From assembly GCA_022376515.1 (NCBI GenBank), contig WTXI01000005.1, positions 682,001-746,000 on the forward strand: a stretch of DNA of 64,000 bases, given 5' to 3'. Of this stretch, positions 34,165 through 44,826 are shown one piece after another. Source of the DNA: Lactifluus volemus (taxonomy: Eukaryota > Basidiomycota > Agaricomycetes > Russulales > Russulaceae). The number at the start of each line of letters is the position of its first letter. Position 1 is the stretch's first letter. A program made the translations under genes and the position numbers. The notes below the pieces were generated by a model. The model did not search any database. It had not been told where the DNA came from and saw nothing but the letters and a program-made list of their open reading frames with translations.

Positions 34165-36234
34165 TTTCTAGGTAAGACCACTTTATGGGAGGTAATTCGA
34201 AGGCGGTGGATCTCACACAGAGGGAGAGCAGGAACGAAGGAGGCTCAGTGGTTCACTCGAGGCTCAATCCCCATTTATATCGGGTTACCTCACGTGTTTT
34301 TTATATCCAATAGCCTTGCCAATTTCACTCTCTTTTACCGGCATAGTGTGACTGCCAAACCACTGGCCGCCCACAGCTGTATTCGCACCACCGTTAGTCA
34401 AGACGAGGGAGTAGCTGCTTTACCCTCAGTGAAGCTAATTTTCCCAGACTTACGGTGGCATTATCAGCCTATGTGTCACTCTCTATTGGCATCAACCTTG
34501 GGCACCAATCGCAATTTTGCATCATAGGGCTAACTCTGGACTAAACAGGAGCTTCCGTATGATATTATTAATAAATGATCAATGCGATAAGGCTTCCTTC
34601 TAATGGTCAAACCATTTCAACGGGTGAAATGTTGATGTATTACGAGTGGATGATGGGTTTACGTTACGTCAACAGCCCAGGACCGTCCCTTTTGGGATAG
34701 CGAATGCCTGACATACTGTAGAGTCGGCTACACTATCTTCTCCCGATGACGCTACACGTCATCAACTCGGCCTTTGTCACCTTTCGGGTGGTTGTCAGTG
34801 CTGACAAGCTACTGTACGTCTCACATGAAGCAGGGCCCCTTCCAGCCTTGAGTGGCCGTGGTGTGACTAGCAACGACGAAGGTGACCACATGTGTCATGA
34901 GGAGAGGGTAGGGAGTTCCGTGCTGCCTCAGTTTGGTGATAACGACGACGACGACACCAACACAGCACATGTCACCGAATACTCTGAGGCGTCCAATCCA
35001 GAGATGACAACTACATAAGTTTCCGACTCAAAGACCACCACACGACTATGTAGCCTCAGGTGTGATGTTTGATGTCTTTGCACTGCCTTGAGTAAGTAAT
35101 TAGCTAAACTTTACGAGAGCCACTCCCACAGGCGGCATTAAGATGGAAAAATATTGGTCTTGCAAAAAATTATGTGCGATATTTCCTTGATGAGAGTAAC
35201 TTTCCGTGAACTTTGAGACCTGGGAGGAGGATGCGGGGCCTGTATTAAATGCATGTTGTCGTTGTAGTCATCGGCCAACCTGAAGGGGTGTGGGTATGTC
35301 TCCACGTCGTGAATTATGGGCATGTCGTGATCATCTCAGACTGCGACCGAGCAAGATGTGAAGAGACCTGCAGTATGTCAAGATGTTGCTTGCCCCGCAG
35401 CCCAGAAGAGAATTGGAAGGGCCCAATAATACGATCAAGACGACTTCCATGGCGGAGATCGTCGACTAGTTCCGCCAAAGGGTCTGGTGCAACGATGGTT
35501 GTGCATGCCTTGGAAGAGGTCAGTTAAAGTAGTGCCAGTTTCCCTGAAAGGAAGTGTAGGGGAAGATTCTTCACCGCAGTCGGTGATGCATGCGCGGGTG
35601 CTTCTTCTTTCTCGGTATTAATTGCCCAGAAACCAATCGGACAAAGAGGCGGCGAGGGTAGATGAAAAAAAAAACACGGAGTCAGAATCCCCGCACCTCT
35701 AGACAGAGCAAACGCAAAGGGAAGCATCGAGGTCATGCTTTGCGCTTAATTGGAGGAGCGAGAAGGGGTCAACTGAAAGGCCACATAATCCAGTTTTGCT
35801 GGTCACCGCCGCTGGCACAAGCCACTTTCCGTCTCCCTTTTCCTCTGTTACCAACTGGCTACCACACCCCATCGAAGTCGTAGACGTTGAGCACGCCCCG
35901 TCGATGAACTTTATGCAGCGTGCATATGTCACGGTAGTATCACAGTAGCATCCTACCTGTTGTTGATGTCAACAAAGACAAGGAACGGTCGGAGGCGGAC
36001 GCTGTGGGATGAAGAAGCAAGACGGCGAGGCACCCGCAAGGGTGTGATTACAGTAGTGACCGGGTGAAGACAGTACGAAATTTCTTTTCAAAGCACTCCT
36101 CCAGTGCGGTTGGATGTGAGCGCAATAAATAATAAATACCACAGCTGGTTCGATTTCGATTATGTAATACGGGGTTAATCGGTCATCTATACCTAAACAT
36201 CCGCCGTTCTCCCACATTTCTCGCATAGCCTCAT
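34165..36234. other. Gene-poor region, no supported gene
   Basis: 2 kb between the NHA1 start and the lactonase stop. ORFs at 34093-34527 and 34746-35018 (plus) show no family features or splice structure. A run of GACGAC near 34943-34954 is a minor repeat. Confidence 0.4.
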
Positions 36235-37683
36235 TTAAGGAGCTTTGCAGACGGTCAGATGAGAACTGAATACACCTGATGGAAATGCGGTTTAAATGAA
36301 GGAACACCGGACGTATAAATGGACCATTCTTACCGGATAGGAACAGGATTTTGCGTTTCGCGTCGTGCGCCACCGATGTTATCGCAGAGGCTTGTAACCC
36401 ATCATCTTCGAATACCTATTCTCGGTTGGCGCATTTGCCTTTCGCTTAAAAGGACGACGTCCTACCTTTTCAACTTTCAGTTTTTCCCCAAAGAACGCCT
36501 TTTCACCACGTTTTTCGTAATTCGGAAGGCGGATGAAGGGGCCACTTTCTCTAGGTCATGATAGGCGGAGAGAAAACGGAGAGCGGAAGGAACCCCCGCC
36601 GCCCACAGCGCACTATTTTCATCGATAGAGAGATTATCCACGAGGCGGTCTGTGCTCGGAATCAGCCGGATCAGCCCCCCAAGCACCCACCGTCCAGAGA
36701 CAGATTGGGCATCACGCACCCAACGCGATAACATCAGTCAAGACGAGGGAATGGTCGCTTTGCTCCTCGAGTACGCGGATCTCGCCAAACTTGCTATTGC
36801 CAACGTAAACGGTGCCGTTATGGGCCCGCGCAATGCCGTTGCTCCCATGCAGGCCGTCGATGGAAATTTTGCAGCCGTCATCGATATGGCAATACCCTAC
36901 TGAGGTCTTTGAAAAACCGAGGAACTCGAAGAGCCTGGACTGGGCAAGGAATAAACGATCGCGGCGCAACTATCATCTCCAAATGTGGTCCACTTACAAC
37001 GCCGATCTTTACGCCGTGATCATTGGTGAAGTAGAAGCTTTTCCCATCAGAGGAGCCTACAAGGTCGTTCGGGGTGTCGATGACTGGGTCCTCGACCGTC
37101 TTCAAATGAGTGAGTATATTTCCGCCGACAGTAGTCTTGAATATCTCTACGACCGAGTTTGCGCCGACCTTCTTTCCGGAACCTTGCACCGGCCTCCGAT
37201 GGTTGATTGCGTAGACGTAAAGCTCTGTTGGGTTCGATGTTGATGGGACAACGTCCATACCGTGCGAAGAATATCCTTGGAGAGTCGGGAAACCCTCGAA
37301 AGCGAGACGGGTAACGGCGCCTGTGGCCGGGTCATAAGTAGCTATGTAGTCATCAAACGCGACTTGGTCCTCTTCAAAGACACAAAAAGCTGGAAGCCAG
37401 TGCTGGCGGCTGACCGGGGTAGAACAAGCAAGGTAGAGAAAACCGCTAGGGGGATGAAGGACGATCTCTGCGTGAAGAGCTTAGTAGAACTCAGGCGTCG
37501 TTGACTCGTGGACGCACTTTCACAAGCCTGTAGAGTTTCTACTTTTTTGCAATTCGTGTTTCCCAAGGGTTCGACCACCCTCCACATTCCATTTGCAGAC
37601 AGAATAGCTTTGAGAGAGACCTGATAGTACACTGCAAGCAGTAGGGCCAAAAGGGCAGAGAACGTAAGCAGAGTGCGGGCCAT
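36235..37683 (-). CDS. Paraoxonase/SMP-30-like lactonase with N-terminal membrane anchor
   Basis: Start 37683 gives a short cytosolic N terminus and signal anchor (LLTFSALLALLLAVYYQVSL), then CKKVETLQACE. Six-bladed propeller signs: IVLHPPSGFLYLACSTP, GYSSHGMDVVPSTSNP, ELYVYAINHRRP, VEDPVIDTPNDLVGSSDGKSFYFTNDHG in two parts (the Asn-Asp metal ligands), HGSNGIARAHNGTVYVGNS, VDNLSIDENSALWAAG, and VFEDDGLQASAITSVAHDAKRKILFLSG. Introns include 37520-37561-type (GTGCGT donor) and two of about 60 nt. The frame breaks once, at the A-run 36500-36503, and one extra A restores KAFFGEKLKVEK. Family members hydrolyse lactones or aryl esters with Ca2+; the natural substrate is unknown. Confidence 0.82.
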
Positions 37684-38010
37684 GGCCGTCAACGTTGGAA
37701 ATGCGTTGACAGGCCTTTCAGGGGTTGCTAGCCGCGGCGAGAAGCTAGAAACGGCTTAGTCACTCGCTAGCATCACATCACGTCTTCTTTAGGGGCCGTG
37801 ACGAAGCACGCACAGTACACGTATCATCCCTGACCTCCTGTATTCTTGATCTTCCATCAAAGTCCACACAGAGAGGTAATTAGACAGGTTTGCGCCTGTT
37901 GAACAGCGAGGTGCATGCACTCATCTCAGAGACCACATATCATAATGAAAGACATGATTTCATTTTGGGAGGTATTACAGAAAATCTCACGGTGACCCCA
38001 CAACCATCCA
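37684..38010. other. Intergenic region between lactonase start and RPS2 stop
   Basis: 327 bp. It serves as promoter of the lactonase and 3' flank of RPS2; no specific element is readable. Confidence 0.4.
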
Positions 38011-38889
38011 CTAATAGTGCTTCTTCCCTGCGAGCTGAAGATGCGCACTGTGCTCGTCGTACGGGAATTTTGACAGAGGAATCTCGCGCCAGAGATCGGG
38101 TGTCAAGAAGGCATATGTTTTGGTGATCTGTGCTATGATGAGTAAAGATAGAGAACGAGTGATTTGGCCACGTACAGCAGCAAACGTTGCTTTTAAGAAG
38201 TTACCCATTGTTGCAGTCGAGCCCTTTGACTGTGTGTAACAATCTGAAACACCGGCAAGCTGGAGAAGACGCTTCGAGGCGGGGGCTGCCACGATACCCG
38301 TGCCGCGGGGTGCTGGAATGAGTCGACACATGACAGAGCCAACCTTTCCGCTGACTTTTGAGGGCACAGTATGTGGTGCGCCAAGATTGGCACCCCAATA
38401 ACCACGACGAACTGGGATGACAGAAAGCTTGGCAAGGATGATTGCGCCACGGATAGCCGTCGCGACTTCCTTTGCGCACTTGACGCCAAGACCGACATGA
38501 CCATCAAAGTCACCGATGGCAACGAAGGCTTTAAAGCGCGTACGCTGACCAGCGCGGGTCTGTTTCTGCACAGGCATGATCTTCATGACTTCATCCTTGA
38601 GGTTGGGGAGGAAAAAGTCGACGATCTGATATTCCTTGACTGGAGAGAGAAAAGATAGATCTCTTCCATCGATTTGATCTTGCCGTCCTTCACAAGACGA
38701 CCGAGTTTGGTGACGGGAACCCTTAAGGAACATTATAAGTCCGAGTAGTTCGAGGAGCTGAGGACCGAGTACGCACCACTCCTTCTCCTCGTCTTTGCGG
38801 CCGCCACGACGACCTCGGCCACGACCTCGACCGCGGTCGCCACCACGTCCACGTCCAAACCCGCCACGTCCACGTCCAGCGTCAGCCAT
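38011..38889 (-). CDS. RPS2: 40S ribosomal protein uS5 (RPS2)
   Basis: Component of the small ribosomal subunit near the mRNA entry site. Begins with the Arg-Gly repeat extension ([20 protein letters not shown]) that is methylated in eukaryotes. An intron of 58 nt interrupts the [17 protein letters not shown] junction (about 38732-38789). The double-stranded-RNA-binding S5 domain follows: [39 protein letters not shown] and [16 protein letters not shown]. After it come [18 protein letters not shown] and [20 protein letters not shown] second intron near 38132-38177 precedes [12 protein letters not shown]. Family length and order are complete and intact. Confidence 0.95.
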   Translation of the reverse strand: MADAGRGRGGFGRGRGGDRGRGRGRGRRGGRKDEEKEWCVLGPQLLELLGLIMFLKGSRHQTRSSCEGRQDQIDGRDLSFLSPVKEYQIVDFFLPNLKDEVMKIMPVQKQTRAGQRTRFKAFVAIGDFDGHVGLGVKCAKEVATAIRGAIILAKLSVIPVRRGYWGANLGAPHTVPSKVSGKVGSVMCRLIPAPRGTGIVAAPASKRLLQLAGVSDCYTQSKGSTATMGNFLKATFAAVRGQITRSLSLLIIAQITKTYAFLTPDLWREIPLSKFPYDEHSAHLQLAGKKHY

Positions 38890-39579
38890 TTAGAAAAAGA
38901 TGAAGAAGTACTGAAACGAAAAGGTCAATAAGACAATCACAGGATGATAGGAAGTGGTATCCAGGCAAAAGACAATCCATCCACCGATATGCGGCCTCAA
39001 TTAGCAGAAATTTTCAGAAAACACTCGGTCGAGTTGTCTTGACAAGCCTGACAGGATGAAACGGTGATAATACTCACGTTTTGAGGTTCCAAAGGTGTGT
39101 CGAGCACGTCACGTCAGTTGGTACTCGGCCGTTGACTCGAGTTGTTCAGCCACTTGACACGCGTGGTATTACGTATTTTGTGACAATTGCGTGACATGCG
39201 TCGATAAAGGACCCCGGCCACGCTCAACTGCGACCGACAGCTAAAATATTTATTTTGGGGAACTTCCTTCCAGTGGAAGAGGTGAAGTGGAAATAAAATT
39301 TACGCCCCTGTACTCCTCGTGGAAGCAGGGCGTGAACCAGACGTTCTTGATGGCTGCGTGGTGCATGTTTCTGACTGCGGCCGCAAGTGGAGTGCGCGGA
39401 ATATATATAATGGCCACCTGACACGTTCCTGACTTATTACACCTTGCCTCCGACCACCGCACTCCCCCGTGCCCAATACTCACTCATCGTACGCCATCTC
39501 GTCTAACCCTATAACACTACCCTTTAATCGCCTTATACCTCCAGAGATCAACCTAACGTCTATATCAAGTTGGCACCTC
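38890..39579. promoter_or_regulatory. Divergent promoter region of RPS2 and the antizyme gene
   Basis: 690 bp between RPS2 (minus) and antizyme (plus). An AATATATATAATGG stretch at 39399-39412 is a good TATA-type element for the antizyme side, about 170 bp before its ATG. Confidence 0.5.
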
Positions 39580-40641
39580 ATGGCGAATCCTTCATATTTG
39601 AATTTAAACAAACCGATATCTAGTCCTTGCCCCACGTTAGTGTTGTACTAAGTCTTGTGCCGTTTTAGCGTTACTGACTCATACTCTCCAGCAACGGTCG
39701 TCAAACCGTTGGAGATGGGGCTTTCTATGTCGACGTTGCTCCGAGTGTATTAGCTGTTTGCCACGTTCAGGGCGCAGATGACATGTACTATTACTCTACT
39801 GCCTTCTCGGGGGGGCCTGGGGTATGCCATCCGCACTTCTGTACCTCGAATGTAAACGCTCATATGTTTTATAGTGGCGGTTTTGACGTCCCGAAATCAA
39901 AATGCCCTCCCAATGGAGGGTCGTCGGACTGTGTGACAGGCAGTCCGGCGTTGAAACATGCTGGGACTTTTAATCACCCATTTTTTCCTCCCTCATCAAA
40001 TTCTGAAGATATCCGGTATAACTCCCACAAAGACTTAGTCTACCCACCCACTCCTCCCACTCCCGTCGCAGATACCATGCAGTTCCCCCTCAGCTCTGTA
40101 GGGCCACAACCCATACGTAGTGACCCCAGGACCAGTGGCTTTTCTCATGGTCTCGCCACTCCACCGTTAACGCCAGATGATTCCACTGAAGATGTGTCTG
40201 TCAAATCAAATGACGATGCACTCGACTTGCTGTCGACACTGTTCCCGAACCACGCGATGGCCGCTCTACCGTACGCAAAGTGTGTATCCATATGTTCCCC
40301 AGAAATGGGTACATCCTTTGACGGCGTGGTGCTTGAGCTGCCTGGAAAGCCCAAGACCTTCTACGTTGATGGCAAGAGCGCCGAGCTCGTCAATGTACGC
40401 GAAAGGTGAGCTGTTCTTTACTTTCTCCACTCTGTCTCATTCATCGCTTTCTAGTATCGTTGCGCTCTTGGATCTCGCCGATGAGCACCTTCAATGCTCT
40501 GCACTTATAATCGCCCTTGAGAAAGCTTCTCCGGCGCTTGGTGGTTTGCTGCATGCCCTCATGTATGTTGGAGGTACGGTGGTCACAAAACCTGACTTCC
40601 CTGTTCACCCTGCGTATGTTTTGGTCGGTTTGGAGATTTAA
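39580..40641 (+). CDS. OAZ: Ornithine decarboxylase antizyme
   Basis: Binds and sends ornithine decarboxylase to the proteasome, controlling polyamines. Three exons: 39580-39635, 39692-40405 and 40455-40641 (318 codons). The C-terminal domain is unmistakable: CSPEMGTSFDGVVLELPG, TFYVDGKSAELVNVRES, IVALLDLADEHL, CSALIIALEKASPALGGLLHAL and MYVGGTVVTKPDFPVHPAYVLVGLEI, shown in pieces. In this sequence the frame is continuous from the ATG, although antizymes normally need a +1 ribosomal shift. TTT TGA C lies at 39881-39887 right where the second-frame-like DVPKSKCPP begins. One extra G at 39875-39880 would make it a working shift site (see findings). A Ser/Pro-rich insert separates the halves. 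Confidence 0.93.
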
Positions 40642-40960
40642 TTGTGCGTATGGACCTGGTTTCGACGATTTGGTGGAATAGGAAGATTATGTACCGGTTT
40701 TTCCTTTCCTTAACGTAGACTCATTTACTGGGCTACATTCTACATGCCTTCTAAAAGCAGTTCTCCTTTTGTTGTCCTTGACGCAATGTAACAAACTTTA
40801 TCATTTCATCGGGTATGAACGTATGAAGGCCCAGACCTCTTCCATGAACTTTAGTGACAGCAAGGTACATTGACTTACCCTTTCCATTTTGCTGCCAGCA
40901 TGTAATTATGTTGTCATAGTTGGACCTGATGCCTCGTGTCCTGCTCACGCCTCATTGACC
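40642..40960. other. Intergenic region between antizyme and Smr gene
   Basis: 319 bp on a tandem pair. Holds the 3' flank of the antizyme gene and the promoter of the Smr gene; nothing specific seen. Confidence 0.4.
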
Positions 40961-42331
40961 ATGGCCTATCTCGGAGACCTCATTCGTGCTCTGCTGAGGG
41001 TTTTCTGTGTCTCGCCCTCCCAGCAAGCTGCAGCAGCACCGGAGCCCGTAAATCCTGATGTGGGGAAGCCTTCGTACGCTCAGCAGACACAACAGCCACT
41101 GGCAGCAGCAGGCCCATATCAATACCCCCTCAGGCTCAGCAACAGCAATTGTCATGGCCACCCCCGCAGCATCATCCTGGGTTAGAGCAGACACCACAAC
41201 AACTACAAGATGGCCGACCGCAACCTCCTCCGCTGCAAGGACATCACCTTCCTGCGTCCCTGAATCAATGGACTTTGCCACCACCACAAACAATACAGCA
41301 TCCATCTTCCTCAACACACGGCAAGGTTGCTAGTGTGCGTCTTTGCGCGTCTTACTTAAAGACTCGGACCACGACTTGTTTGACCCCTTTTGTTTTTTTT
41401 TGGCAGAGCCAGGGCGAGGTCAACCGACAAAACGAGTATTATCTTTCTCTGCGTGCGCGCGCGACTCGAGAGGGCGATGCGATGGCACACGCATTTGAGC
41501 AGAGCCACGCGGCTTATGAGCGGAAGGATGGTGCGGCTGCCAAGGAACTCTCGAATGAGGGGAAGGCACACCAGAGGGAGATGGATCGGTTGAATGCTGA
41601 GGCGAGCGCATGGATATTCCGCGGTGAGTTTTCATTGCTGCAAACGTTCTCCTCACTTCGCTTCACTTATTATTATTTTTACTTTGCTTTGCTTTTTTTT
41701 TTTTTTCGTGCCGTGTGCGGACCGTGGTGGTGGTGGTGGTGGGCTCATCATTTCACGCATCATTTAAATTCGCAGAAAATAATTTGGTGAGCAAGCATGA
41801 ATTTTCACTTCGTGCTGGCTACTAGATAATAACTCTCTCTGAAAATGACGCACTACATGTGTGGTCAGGACAGAAAGCCGGGGGAGGTCGATTTGCATGG
41901 ACTCTACGTCAAGGAAGCTATCGCGTACACTGACCAAAGTGTGATCGAAGCGCGGGCCAGAGGTGACAAGGAACTTCGCCTCATTGTCGGTTCGTGTAGT
42001 GTTGCATTAGAGAGGTACATCCGAGTCTTTATATTGCTGCCTAGGGAAAGGCATCCACTCTCCGAATCACGCCGCGAAGCTCAAGCCAGCTATTGAAGAA
42101 CTCATGCAGAAGTAAGCCCCCAGAGGTTGCCTCACTATCGGTTCTCTATTCACGCAGTCCAGGCATAATCTTGCTGCAGCGATCGACCCTCATAATTCGG
42201 GTGTCTTGGTTGTACAACTGGAAGGTGGCACGGCTGCTGAGCAAGCGAGAAACAGTGGGGGTGTGATGCTGGGTGTCGATGATATCACGCAAAGGCTTGA
42301 CAGAAAAGATGAAAGCTGTATTATTATGTAG
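40961..42331 (+). CDS. DUF1771-Smr domain protein
   Basis: Gln/Pro-rich N terminus (MAYLGDLIRALLRVF then QQTQQPLAAAG). The DUF1771 helix pair comes next (NEYYLSLRARATREGDAMAHAFEQS in parts, AAKELSNEGKAHQREMDRLN, AEASAWIFRENN). The Smr domain follows: KPGEVDLHGLYVKEAIAYT with the DLHG motif, ARARGDKELRLIVGKGIHS with the GKG/HS motif, and LKPAIEELMQKHNLAAAID. Smr domains are predicted or shown to nick RNA or DNA; fungal members of this layout are linked to ribosome-associated mRNA decay. Introns near 41331-41405, 41624-41775, 41790-41869, 42004-42043 and 42113-42166. One extra C is needed in the C-run at 41125-41129. Stop 42329-42331. Confidence 0.85.
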
Positions 42332-42665
42332 TTGTCTCTTGGTATCCCAGCAATCTATATTTCCGCAGAACGTGTATTAGTGTAATTTGTGCCCGCTACG
42401 TACCAGACAATACGTTGTCTTGCGCTCAGGATGAACGATTGACGAGGCTTATTACATAGCTCAGGTTGTGACGGCTCGTAATGGCTGTGATGTGGATGCC
42501 TATACGGACACGTCATACCAAACGTAAGGAGGGCCTGCATTTAATAGGCGATTCACTAACCAGAACTATAGTAGACCAACAATCAAGTTTAGTTCACAAG
42601 AGATCCTATGGTGTCTTGTGGAGGTAACGGTGGTGGGTAGCCTTTTAGTGGTTCACTGGTCACGA
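42332..42665. other. Convergent 3' flanks of Smr and EMI1-like genes
   Basis: 334 bp between two facing stop codons; no coding frame. It must contain both poly(A) sites. Confidence 0.45.
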
Positions 42666-43116
42666 TTACGATGGTTTTGTCATTGACGAGAATACTGGGA
42701 TGGGATGGGACCCAATCACGTACGCTCTCTTCTCCCACACATTCTCGCTACATAGCCCCAGTCTTCGCCTTGCCCACCACTCTGCGCGGCGCCGTATCCA
42801 GGCTTGCGGCGTTGTTCTGGGTGCAGCCTTTTGATACTCATGCAGAACTTGAATTCGTTCCATTTTTCAGAGCAGTGCGCCATCTCGCCGAAGCGGTATA
42901 GCGACTTGACCTGTGTAGCTAGAACTTTTTTTTTTTTTGACTTGTGAGCCACTCGGGGGGCAGAGAAAGAGAAGAGCATACTGTTGCATGAGAGGAAATC
43001 GTCGAATACGGTCATGCAAGTGGGGATGTCCTCGGGTGTCGGATGTAATTGACGAAGGCGAGCCTCTTCTTGGGCAACTAACGTGGTTGTACCAGCTGTG
43101 TTGCGGAGTCGTCCAT
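42666..43116 (-). CDS. EMI1/DUF3128-family protein
   Basis: Small protein of about 125 aa in two exons split by an intron with a long A-run (about 42916-42983). Visible: EEARLRQLHPTPEDIPTCMTVFDDFLSCN, shown in parts, then YRFGEMAHCSEKWNEFKFCMSIK with the two cysteines of DUF3128, then RRRAEWWARRRLGLCSENVWEKR. The last block is the family hallmark. Yeast Emi1 is needed for early meiotic gene induction and mitochondrial function. Two single-base gaps: at GG 43085-43086 (within the N terminus) and at 42801-42803 (RRK/AWIRRR junction). The start at 43116 is 83 bp from the divergent HAD gene. Confidence 0.8.
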
Positions 43117-43199
43117 GATTGCTACTGTACCCGGAGACGTGTCGAGAGAGGGATGACGGGATGACGCTAAGTGGCTTAACACGGCCCGCTCGAGTTTAC

Positions 43200-44192
43200 A
43201 TGATAGATGTCGAAATGATACGCTTCGTTACATTCGATGCGCTGCACACCCTCATCACGCCGCGAAAGCCTATCCATGTTCAGTATTCCGACGCGTTCAG
43301 TCCCTATCTTGGCACACTCTCGCCAGACGCCATCTCAAGCTCGTTCAAACTAGGTGCGCTCTCCTTCTTACCCCTTTACCTGTACTAGTAACCCAATCGA
43401 GGCTTAAACAATTGCTCGTCAGCGCTGCGACAGCTACAGGCAGAGAAGCCATCATATCGTGCAGGCGCAACAAAGTGGTGGAGCGAAGTTATCTCTCGCA
43501 CGGCCTTGGGTGCTGGTGCGGACCCAGGGGCGGTTGAGAAGCATCTTGGCACGATTGTGCCGAGCCTCATGAAGCGGTTTAGCTCTCGCGAAGGATATTC
43601 CTCTTTGACGACACTATCCCGACCCGTAAGTCCTTCCCCCTCGGCTTTGGTGTGGCGACAGCACCGATACGTGGGTTACAGTTCGTACACTCCGTGCGAT
43701 GGGCATGCAGACGGGTCTCATTACCAATGCAGATGTGCGAATAAGTGCGCTGCTGTATCATCATGTCACGCGGTTGTGTGTTCACGATCCAAGTAGGGGA
43801 TGTCCTTCTGGACCTTGGGATATTGAGATATCTTTCTCCGGTGGTCATAAGTGAGACGGAGCGCGTGGAAAAGCCGTCGATGTCCATCTTCCTTGCTGCG
43901 TGTGCACGCGCGGGCGCTACCCCATCGGAGACCGTGCATATTGGAGATGACTTTGGAGAGTAAGCCGCGTTATGTTTGTGACATTCCACGCCTTATGATA
44001 TGCCGCCACAGCGACTACCTCGGAGCGGACAATGCAGGCCTTCACGCATTGTTATTACGGAGAACAGGAGAGGCGGAATGGAAAGGCGCTGAGCCAGATT
44101 TTAGGACTATTAATAAGAGTCCTGATGTAGTCAAAGACTTGCATGGTGTAGTAGGATGGATTAAGAAGAGCAATGCGACATGTCAAGGATAA
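43200..44192 (+). CDS. HAD-superfamily hydrolase (HDHD3-like)
   Basis: Motif I region reads IRFVTFDALHTLITPRKP. In canonical HAD hydrolases this is DxDxT; here the first Asp sits in TFDAL and the second is replaced by Leu-His, as in HDHD3-type members. After introns come RQLQAEKPSYRAGATKWWSEV, RTLRAMGMQTGLITNADVRI (motif II), DLGILRYLSPVVISE, VEKPSMSIFLAACARAGAT (motif III Lys), and VHIGDDFGEDYLGADNAGLHALLL (motif IV acidic residues). One extra C in CCC at 43623-43625 is needed at an exon end. Substrate unknown. Stop 44190-44192. Confidence 0.82.
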
Positions 44193-44249
44193 CACTTAGT
44201 GTGTGTATACACGAGCACAGAAGACATCCACATCTGGCAGCTTATGTGT
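44193..44249. terminator. Very short convergent 3' flank
   Basis: Only 57 bp lie between the stop of the HAD gene and the stop of the bS6m gene. Their 3' UTRs almost certainly overlap. Confidence 0.5.
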
Positions 44250-44719
44250 TTATGGGACGTTGGGTACATTTAGATCAGGAATGATGGTCTTCGGGTATCT
44301 CCATGCAACATCTTCAATGCGTTCCCCCATCTTCAGTACCGTTGCGCGGATAACACGCGGGTCCTTGCGCAGAAGCTGGTTTAGACTTTTCTGTTTTTCT
44401 GGTGACGCGTCAAAATGCATGGTCCAGTAGCTGACAGGGGAGGATCTCAGAGACGGGTGTAGGAAAAGAGAAAAATCTAACGTACTCTCCATGTTCGTGG
44501 TTGGTCCCATGGGAGCGCATGCGTTGGGGGAGAGTCTCTGTGCCCCAGTATTGAATCCCACGAACGACACCACCGTTGTTGAGGATATGTGTGGCCGCTA
44601 GGCGAACCAGGCCTTTTATTTGACGCTGAATTTTGTCAAAATATGAAGGAAGAGAAGGTATCATGACATACATATTCAGGATTATGCGCGACGATGCACA
44701 AGACCTGATAAAAGGGCAT
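44250..44719 (-). CDS. Mitochondrial small-subunit ribosomal protein bS6m (MRP17/MRPS6)
   Basis: Three exons, in frame. Exon 1 (from 44719): MPFYQVLCIVAHNPEY. Exon 2: IKGLVRLAATHILNNGGVV, GIQYWGTETLPQRMRSHG. Exon 3: DYWTMHFDASPEKQKSLNQLL, RKDPRVIRATVLKMGERIED. These match the bS6 fold (beta-alpha-beta) and fungal MRP17 length (about 125 aa). It binds the platform of the mitochondrial 30S-like subunit with bS18m. Its start is 107 bp from the divergent SND1 gene. Confidence 0.9.
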
Positions 44720-44826
44720 CTTCGTCGAGAGCAAAGCAGAACGGTCCGGGCGGTGCGGGACTACCCCCCTTGCAAGGTCAAGTGTTCGCGTGCACATCAT
44801 TTTATTCAACTCCATCGTCCAAAAAA
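44720..44826. promoter_or_regulatory. Divergent promoter between bS6m and SND1 (107 bp)
   Basis: Short shared upstream region. An A-run of 7 abuts the SND1 start codon. No TATA box is obvious. Confidence 0.5.

Noticed and set aside
34093..34527. 144-codon plus-strand ORF
   Set aside because: It overlaps the first exon of the NHA1 gene on the other strand, has no splice structure and no family character.
39692..39790. AGA-TGA-C at 39770-39777 as the antizyme shift site
   Set aside because: Frame 0 leading to it would be an Arg/Cys-rich sequence unlike a protein, whereas the other frame (FYVDVAPSVLAVCHVQG) looks coding. The TTT-TGA-C at 39881 fits better.
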